64,000 nucleotides of DNA from Butyriboletus loyo (taxonomy: Eukaryota; Basidiomycota; Agaricomycetes; Boletales; Boletaceae), in assembly GCA_038093515.1 (NCBI GenBank), contig JBBPSI010000002.1, positions 62,001-126,000 of the forward strand. Reading direction: 5' to 3'. The translations under genes were made by a program, and so were the position numbers. Positions 57,075 through 64,000 of the stretch are shown here, in pieces (position 1 is the stretch's first letter; each line of letters opens with the position of its first letter). The notes under the pieces were generated by a model. The model was given only the letters and a program-made list of their open reading frames with translations, made no database searches and had not been told where the DNA came from.

Positions 57075-57759
57075 TTATTCTTCCATTGCATCCTCATTAT
57101 CGGCATCAGTAGCGACCCGAGCTTGTGCATCGCTTGCATTATTAGCTTCTCGTTGTGCGTTCCGTCCTTGAACACCTGAACACTGGATTGGGAGATGGCG
57201 GGCTGAGATGTCAGGAGAGGCTTACCTCCACTCTGAGCGAGTGGCTTCGCATACTGCCTCAGCCATTCTTCTGATTCCCAGACTAGCGGTAGACGGTGAC
57301 CATTTGCCGGCAGGCTCTGAGAAATAAACCACTTACTCGCTCTGTTTCCGGTACCTGGCTGCATGGCGGCCTTGATCGGCCTAGCAATGTTTACTTTGAG
57401 GACTCTTCCTCGGAGTTCATTGAGGTCCATGTTGTCAATCGCGTCAATCGCGTCTGCCGGAGAGGCATACGTGACGAAAGCAAAGCCACGGTGTTTTCCC
57501 TCTAAAGCGGGGATCAGAACGCTGGTCAGACGGAGTGAGGCTGGGGCGCGTACCTGACTCCGAGGTGGTGTTCGTTGCGGCCGGTGGTAGCTGTACTTCG
57601 ACAATATCTCCTGTTGGACGCGCTAGTACGCTTGTGGGGCTGGGAGGGTGCAAATTACCCACCGAACGTAGAGAAGCACTCGTAGAGGATACTTTCGTCC
57701 ACGTCGTCGCCTATACCGCCGACGAAGACGGTTTTTTTGCCTTTTGTGCCCTCTTCCAT
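57075..57759 (-). CDS. RRM-domain RNA-binding protein (cyclophilin-33/PPIE-like RRM)
   Basis: About 170 residues with one RRM near the N-terminus: MEEGTKGKKTVFVGGIGDDV (RNP2 VFVGGI), DESILYECFSTFGDIVEVQL, then GKHRGFAFVTYASPADAIDA (RNP1 RGFAFV) and IDNMDLNELRGRVLKVNIAR. The IDNMxxxELxGRxxxVNxA pattern resembles the RRM of cyclophilin E/CYP33, but there is no isomerase domain. The C-terminal tail has WESEEWLRQYAKPLAQSGGV and ends AMEE. Introns join in phase. It is divergent from the kinase gene at 57949 (189 bp). RNA target unknown. Confidence 0.85.
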
Positions 57760-57948
57760 GGTCAGTAACTTGTGTCGGCCGTGTCACGAGGCCAAACTTG
57801 GGTCTTTCTTCCCCACACTATCTGTCTCATCACCGCTCAATGTGCCGTTCTCGTCGTGCCCAGTATCTTTGGGTCCGCTAGCATGAGAATCATTTTCCCA
57901 AGTATCACTTCACGTTGATGATCCTTATGGGTATTTTATGCGACAGCA

Positions 57949-59164
57949 ATGTCCGCAGGACCCTCTTTCCCTATCATGCCTTCGTCCATTGAACGGGAAT
58001 GTGAGTCTACAGGCTCATCTTCGTCCTCTTCATCAGATTCATCCCTCGACGATGACCAACTCAACGCTCGCCTCTCTCCCCACTGGTCAAAGTACCGTGA
58101 TCTTGCCTTGTCCAAGGGCTACCGGCTGGATACTGTACGAGATGTCAGAGAACATTATCAACGCTACGGAGTACGCGCCGAGACGTGTGTTCCTCACCTT
58201 TCCGGGTATCTCTGGCATGTGTACACAGCATCCGACGACAGTGCCCTGTGCAAGGATCCCGGCCTGGTTTGGCATGATCCATTCTTCCACGTCATGATCT
58301 TCTAACCTTTACTAGCCAGACAATCTCTTCCGAGCAACCTGCTACATGACCGGCATGAAGTTGATGGTCAAGGCCGTTAATCGGTCAAGTAGAGAAGTTC
58401 AAAATGTGCGACGCATGTCTTCTTCTCACCTCCGACGTGATCCCATGAATCATTGTATACGTGTGTTCATCTTCTTGTGCCAAATAACCTTGTCAGTAAC
58501 ATGCAGAATACAGCCGTCCTCGATATAATCGACGTGCCCACTGATGGTATATGTTTTATTGTGATGGAGGAATGGTCTTCCCATTTATTGCCCGAGATAC
58601 CCTCCAAGCTACGAGACTTTGTATCGGCAATCCATCAATGCATAGAAGTAACTATACTGTCCGAATTTCTTGTTCCTCTGTTGCTGACACTGTTTTCTTT
58701 AAAGCACATCGTTTTCATGCACCGAAATCGCATGGTGCACCTGGACTTATCTCTACACAACTTTCTGACCGATTACCATGGGAGGTGTGCGTGCATTGAT
58801 TACGAACTCAGCCGGAGAGTGGACAACCTAGTTGCTCCCGGAACTCACTGGCCAAAAGGAACAGAGGTTCCGCCCGAGCTCGAGCGTGGTCAAGCATGCA
58901 ATCCTTATATGATCGATGTGTGGGCCCTAGGAATGCTCATCCTCAGAGCATGCAAAGTATGGATGATCTGATTGTTCTGTGTATCTTCCAGCCTGCTGAG
59001 GTTTGCGCTAGATTGTCAATCTTCACATTCCTGAACTTCTGCACCTCACAAGACCCATGCTTAATCATAACCCAGATAAGCGTCCACCCGCGGCGGCCGT
59101 ATTGCGAGAATTGAAACGCCTAGCACGTTTGATGGGGGAGGAACGCCTTAATCAGCCCTGCTGA
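57949..59164 (+). CDS. FunK1-like fungal protein kinase-like protein
   Basis: The N-terminus (MSAGPSFPIMPSSIERECES) is Ser-rich. A kinase-like fold follows: HWSKYRDLALSKGYRLDTVR, then, after an intron with a TTTACTAG acceptor, PDNLFRATCYMTGMKLMVKA (candidate ATP-site Lys). The catalytic loop reads MVHLDLSLHNFL (HLD..N in place of HRD..N) and the usual DFG is DYE in CIDYELSRR; TEVPPELERGQACNPYMIDV, WALGMLILRACK and LNHNPDKRPPAAAVLREL complete the C-lobe. This matches kinase-like proteins expanded in Agaricomycetes as I know them. Activity is uncertain because of the altered DFG. Stop at 59164, only 42 bp from the convergent NSRP1 stop. Confidence 0.78.
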
Positions 59165-59206
59165 TTCGAACTGTAGACACGATAAGGAACACTACTAGAT
59201 CATACC

Positions 59207-60455
59207 TCACGATGCATCTCCAATACTACCAGTCGCGGTTGCGCTTTCCTCCAGCTTCCGACGTTTCCGCTCTAAATATCGGGCCTTTGCATCTTGCACG
59301 TCTACTTCAGTGTTCCTTTTGGCAACAATCTTCTGCCTGCTTTCCTCCTCGTCTCTCTCCCTCTGTGCCCGTTGCCGTTCGTGTTCTTCTTCCATCTGTT
59401 GATGAATTTCTCCCATTCTCCTTGCGTTAATCTCTCTTCGACTCGCCGCAGCACCAACGGCACGGTGAATATAGGGCTCAGTTTTGTCCTCCAATTTTTT
59501 GGTGGTCATTTGCAATCCAACGCGACGAGTGTTGGGAGCTGAAAGGTTCAAACCAGCTGACAACAATTCTCGTTTGTCGACAATCTGGTTATCGTCGTTT
59601 AATTCGACGGTCTTTCCTTGCTCGCGTGCAAGTCGAGCTAGTTCCAAGTCGGACGTTGATGTGAAATCAGCAGGCTTACTGATGGTCAGGGAAGGGCCAT
59701 GCGGCCCAATAATAGGCTTGTGTTCGGTGACAGCAGCGACGGTTTCTTCATGCTGTTGCTCAGATTCTTCCAGTAGTTTGCGGTAAAAATGTGTCATCCC
59801 CGTCGTCGCTCCTTTCCGTTTTTTCTTTTCAGCCTCTAGCAACGCACGCGCATTAAAAACCTCAACGATCACGCATAAGCAATGAGACGAACCTTCTCTC
59901 TGTCTCTCTTCTTCCTCAGCCTTTCGAACTTCGGCCATCTGGTCCTTGTATGCTTGCGTGACAAAGGCCTCCTTGTCTGCAAACTCATCTCCTTCCAGCT
60001 CCCGCTCATGTTGGAGCATCTTCTCCTCGGCTCTGAGACGATCTAACCGGCGAGTAGCAGCAGAAATTAACAGACCCTCTATGTATTTAGGCTGACACGC
60101 TACATGAGAACGCATGATCCAAGACGATGTGATATGCACCCACTTTGCGCTGCGTTGCATCTGCTTCTTTAGCCTCCTTCTGCCTCTGCTTTACTTCTTG
60201 CATCCTGTCCCAGACTTCGTCGTACTGATATACCGTATTGTCGGTCTTCATGTCTCGCTCCGTGCGCTTCTGCGCTGCCTGTGAAGACGCTACGCTAAGG
60301 CTCAGAAGCGATTTGTTCGCGTGGGCGTCTTTGCTACTTGAAGCGACTGGAACATCTTCGTCGTCTAGTGATGAAAATGCTGCTGGCTTTGCGAGAGGAG
60401 GGGCAGCACCGAGTGGCTTTGTGTTCTTGTTGGAAAGGGAAAAGGAAACCTTCAT
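59207..60455 (-). CDS. NSRP1-like nuclear speckle splicing regulatory protein
   Basis: Start at 60455: MKVSFSLSNKNTKPLGAAPP, then DNTVYQYDEVWDRMQEVKQR, QKEAKEADATQRK and, after an intron, PKYIEGLLISAATRRLDRLR, AEEKMLQHERELEGDEFADK and EAFVTQAYKDQMAEVRKAEE. This is the conserved NSRP1 (CCDC55/DUF2040) N-terminal domain with its YD..WDxM and DEFADKExFVT motifs. The rest is charged, with GMTHFYRKLLEE near mid-protein and Arg-rich coiled-coil sequence at the end. Animal NSRP1 acts in alternative splicing; here nuclear RNA function is inferred. Its start codon is 50 bp from the MTR3 start codon on the other strand. Confidence 0.88.
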
Positions 60456-60505
60456 GACTATGTATGTTATGTAATCCAATTCCTGCTCGACAAGAACGAG
60501 CTGGC

Positions 60506-61561
60506 ATGGCTCAAAATCCTTTTGACAGAAGGCGCATAAACGGCCCAGAGGAAAGCTTTCCGCCAGTTTATGAATCCGGTCAAGAACGCTCCGCGACTTG
60601 GAACGCGCGATGTGGTCGAAAATCAACAGACATACGCCCAATCTGTAGGACATGCACACAATATGCCCTCTAAGCTGATCCGTCCTTTCAAGTTTTGCAG
60701 CCGGGATTGATCAGTCAAGCAAATGGCTCTGCTTACATCGAGACCGAGAAGACCAAGCTAGCATGTGCTGTGTGGGTCTCATTCGTTCAGTCCATGCTGT
60801 GCACACGGCCAGTCTAACATTGCTTTCAACTTCTGACAGGTATGGTCCAAGGCAGTCCAAGTCCACCACTTACAATGAAAAGGGTAAACTGAATATTGAA
60901 GTTAAATTCGCGCCATTTTCGTGCACTCGCCGCCGATCACCGCTTCATGTGAGCCCTTTCGTGTTGTCCCGACGATTTCAATCAGACCGAGCAGAATCCC
61001 CATTGAAGGATGCTGAAGACAGATCCCTTGCTGTTGCGATCCATCAGTCAATCGCGTCATCTGTCTGCTTGAAACAATTTCCAAAGTCAACGATAGATGT
61101 ATTCATCACGATCATCGAAAATGACGGCATTGAAGGATGCGTAGCGTCTGGTTCGATAGCAGCAAGCACTGCGCTTGCAGTTGCAGGCATCGAGATGTTT
61201 GGGCTCGTCGCGTCGTGTTCTGCGGTGAGGGAATTGTTGAAATGTCAACGACTTAAGAATCTGAGCGTCTCCAGGCGGTGCTGGGGGACGAAATCCGGCT
61301 AGATCCAACCGAAGAAGAAACGAATACATCGGATAGTGTTGTCGTAATCGCGTGCATGCCTGCGCTATCTTCTATCACGAATGTTTGGCAATCGGGTCGA
61401 ACAACTACTGAGGTTGCTCTCAGGGTGAGTCCTGTTTCATTGACATGCATTTCAGCATTTCACCTCTCCTTCACTAGTGTATGGAAATGTGCCAAGATCG
61501 GTGCATAGACATCCACTCTGTGATTGCCCAATCGTTGTCAAGTATAAATAAAACAATTTAG
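60506..61561 (+). CDS. MTR3: Exosome core subunit Mtr3 (RNase PH-like, catalytically inactive class)
   Basis: Part of the hexameric ring of the RNA exosome. Start at 60506: MAQNPFDRRRINGPEESFPP, then KSTDIRPIFLQPGLISQANG, SAYIETEKTKLACAVYGPRQ, SKSTTYNEKGKLNIEVKFAP and FSCTRRRSPLH, DAEDRSLAVAIHQSIASSVC, FPKSTIDVFITIIENDGIEG and CVASGSIAASTALAVAGIEM. The RNase PH fold blocks and the exon joins (donors GTAGGA, GTGGGT, GTGAGC, GTGAGG, GTGAGT) are all in phase. The usual DGR before DIRP is here CGR. The last exon ends AQSLSSINKTI at 61561. Confidence 0.92.
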
Positions 61562-62549
61562 TTTCATTCATTCGCGTTGCTGCGTCCAGTTCAGGTTGCG
61601 CTGCTATTCCCAATGATAACGTTACAAGATGGTTTATGAAGTGTGCAACACGTGAAGTAATAGGTATTTTGCCTGGTGTACATAGACGAATGATAAGGGG
61701 AGCGGTAGTCCAATGCTGGTGAGTTTTCAGGTTTCGAGTTTCACTTTCGAGCAACTGATTTCACGGAGTGTAGAAACCCTACCACGATCTGTTTGTGGTG
61801 AGTGCTTGACTAGTACTTGCCAACGTCCAAATACTCCAACGTCATGTGTTCACATAGGTCATCATGCTTGCTATTTTTTCTCATCAATGAACCAAACGGT
61901 TGCACCGCTCCGAACAGCAGAGCTTATTACTGTAAAAATGGCTTCAGCAAATAGCCACTCTTGTGCTCATGAGACTGACCATTTATGCCTTGGTAGCTCA
62001 ACCGGCCTTTCACTCACATGAGGAAAGCAGTTTGCCTCTCTTCTGAGCGACGATTCGAGACATGATGTCCAGCTTTCAAGGTTAGGCTCTCTGGGTTCTA
62101 TTTACACGCTTCGCGCGCATAGCGCTGAGATCTAGACAGCTTGATGCATTATCACGATATGTTGCATGCAGATTAACATTCTCGCCTGCTTTCTCGGATT
62201 GCTTTCCTCCTGTCAACTATCTCGCTGGTTGTGACAGCGGTGCTTCTGGCGAGCACTCTTTTCGAGTACAAACTCAGCTGGAACGAAACAAACAGGACAG
62301 TGCCTTAGGAGCAGACATTGCCTGATACGCATCCCTCAGATCATTTGAGAATTATCCTAGCAGAATCGAACCGCTCGTGCCAACGGGACACAGATAGCGG
62401 CATTTTTTTTTGTCTATAACCAGCAACGTACAGTAGGAAAGGCCGCACTACATTGTCAAATATTATAAGTTACTACTGGATTTGATGGTGACAACAGTGA
62501 TCAGTGTGCATTCCGAATGAAGTTTAAACATCAGGCCTCATGTATCGCG
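61562..62549. other. Convergent intergenic region of about 1 kb
   Basis: It lies between the MTR3 stop (plus) and the WDR48-like stop (minus). It is one of the longest gene-free stretches here, AT-richer than its neighbours, with a T-run at 62404-62413. Short open frames on both strands have no family likeness, conserved joins or tRNA features. Confidence 0.45.
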
Positions 62550-64000
62550 TCAAGTCGGAATATCACCACTATGCGTTGCTGGATGGTTCCTCAACCGATA
62601 GTACATGACCAACTCAGAGGACTGTCTCCAGAAATATTGTCGCACCCCAGCAAGGGTCATGTCGAGCGAAAGTACCATGTCGTTGCAGAGGATTTCATAG
62701 GTTTCCTCTGCCCGCGTGCGGAAGTTCCTTGTGCTCGGAGAATCGGGTGGAGGTATGTCAACAGAGGAGGAAGACGCGGAGTTGGCCGTACTGGACAACT
62801 TCTCTAACTTTTCTTGCACCTGGAATGCGGTGAGCTCAAAATTGGTTCTCGAAGTATAGCTACGTACATGATGAGTCAGTTTCCGTACTCGAAGAAATTT
62901 GCTCGCGGTCAACTTCGATTGAGCGCTAAAGATAGTTCAATGGTAAGCATGAAGCATGGTCGGCGCTCGACATAACGTACACGTTCAAGAGTTCGGGTAG
63001 CTTCTCGCCATCAGGATCCGGATTCAACCAAGGCAGTAGAACGAAGCTAATTTTACTCGCATGTGGAACAACGGCCTTATTAAGGAGGACGTATTCGAGC
63101 AACCAAAGTGGCATGCTTTCTTCGAGGGCATATATGTCGGCCCAGGTGGCTGAGACACTGCCTCGATACACAGTTTTCCAGCCAGGATATGATTCGTCTG
63201 ATATCATCACTATCATGTTGGGTGGGAGTGACAGAGTCGGAGCTTCACTTGATGAGGGTGGAGACAGGGCGGTTGACAGAAGGACTTGAGCGCGTGTTCT
63301 GCTAGCCTCGTTATCCTGTACAAGAGATGTCAGCCAAACAGATGAAATAATAATCCGAATGAACCGCACCTCAGGAACGGTCGGAGCGTCCACAATATTC
63401 CCAGCATTGTTCATGACCGGGGAACTTGGAATAATGTCGTTTATTGATCTTCGGCCTGGTCCCTTTCCGAGGCTTTTCAGACGACCCATAAAGCCACTGG
63501 TCGGCGTATTTGGGGTAATCGGACCAGAAGAGTCACCAACATGACGCGGAGGACTTCCGGGACCTCCCCAGCCCGAAAAATCGCCATCTGACAGAGCAGT
63601 ACTTGCTGTCGAGGGTCGGCGAGCAGCAAAACAATCAGGCTCGTGGTTTGCATTTGATGGTGTCATATCGAGTCCATGGGTTCGAATTGGACGAGGCATG
63701 AGCGGTTTATCGAACGAGGGTGATTGGGGGGTACTGCTCATTGGTTTAGCAGTTTTCAAGGGTATCATTGGTGTGAGTAAGGGTGAAGGCTTAGCGATGG
63801 AAGGTAGAACAGGAAGAATCGCAGGTAATGCGCTTGCAGAAGTGACAAGAGCCGTACATGTTGGCAGGCGCGATGAAGACCTCGATATTTCGAGAGGCGA
63901 AAGGAACCCAGTTGAGCTAGAAAAGTTACTACTGAGATCTGAGCTCGGCCTTCCCAAACCGCGACGTGAGTCGGGATGGCTTGGTTGACTAGACTCTGAG
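62550..64000 (-). CDS. WDR48/Duf1-like protein, C-terminal part (cut by window edge)
   Basis: The 5' part with the WD repeats is outside the window. What is here is a Ser/Pro-rich linker (SSNFSSSTGFLSPLEISRSS onward), then the C-terminal conserved domain: NMIVMISDESYPGWKTVYRG, MPLWLLEYVLLNKAVVP and ISFVLLPWLNPDPDGEKLPE, then after an intron VAQSKLTASKFLRVRKLTHH. It ends with YEILCNDMVLSLDMTLAGVR and QYFWRQSSELVMYYRL, the ubiquitin-like C-terminus of WDR48 proteins, which activate USP1/USP12-type deubiquitinases (yeast Duf1, fission-yeast Bun107). The stop is at 62550. Introns are short and in phase. The frame stays open to the right edge. Confidence 0.85.

Noticed and set aside
61980..62010. 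GGTAGCTCAACCGG as a possible tRNA D-arm
   Set aside because: No acceptor stem, anticodon arm or T-arm with GTTCRANNC follows.
61562..62549. Possible mobile element in the 1-kb gap
   Set aside because: No terminal repeats, target duplication or transposase-like frame could be found.

Overview
The window looks like nuclear DNA from a filamentous basidiomycete, most likely an Agaricomycete; the species cannot be fixed from sequence alone. The reasons are roughly 30 protein genes packed at about one per 2 kb, many short introns (mostly 45-75 nt, GT-AG with a few GC-AG), fungal gene families (Vps55, Nur1/DUF2418, GT15 mannosyltransferases, a FunK1-like kinase, a DUF4211 protein) and an intron-bearing nuclear tRNA. 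There is no transposon, CRISPR array, rRNA or virus-like gene that I can support. Most genes are multi-exon, so reading frames break at introns; the spans given are start to stop including introns, and the joins were worked out by hand from splice signals and family conservation.

Layout. 1-9.5 kb: a partial PNGase A-like secreted protein, a Pmp3-family membrane protein, a C2H2 zinc-finger regulator, fructose-1,6-bisphosphatase, then three tightly packed minus-strand genes (bZIP factor, Nur1-like nuclear rim protein, PAP2 phosphatase of dolichyldiphosphatase type). 9.9-16.7 kb: a membrane-anchored coiled-coil protein with two possible 3' ends, then two tandem paralogues combining an atypical CCCH zinc finger with a coiled coil, the first carrying a WG/GW-rich tract. 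16.9-26.3 kb: VPS55, kinesin-5, ELF1 and kinesin-1. 27.5-41.2 kb: a Pumilio protein, SEC16, OST3/6 and the PI4-kinase PIK1. 41.4-48.4 kb: two tandem GT15 mannosyltransferases, TOM40, a stand-alone ABC ATPase and tRNA-Ile(UAU). 48.6-64 kb: TRS120, DPM2, a DUF4211 protein, TAF13, an RRM protein, a FunK1-like kinase, NSRP1, exosome MTR3 and the C-terminal part of a WDR48-like protein cut by the window edge.

Themes. About ten genes act in glycosylation or ER-Golgi traffic (PNGase-like, PAP2/CAX4-like, VPS55, SEC16, OST3, PIK1, two GT15 enzymes, TRS120, DPM2). Others serve transcription and RNA (ELF1, TAF13, NSRP1, MTR3, Pumilio) or microtubule motors. Gene spacing is extreme in places: 23 bp between the DUF4211 stop and the TAF13 ATG, 42 bp between two convergent stops, 50 bp between the NSRP1 and MTR3 start codons. 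The most novel candidate is the CCCH/coiled-coil pair, because one member has a WG-rich segment resembling an Argonaute hook. The best-supported gene-structure oddities are a 5-nt microexon and a GC-AG intron in kinesin-1.
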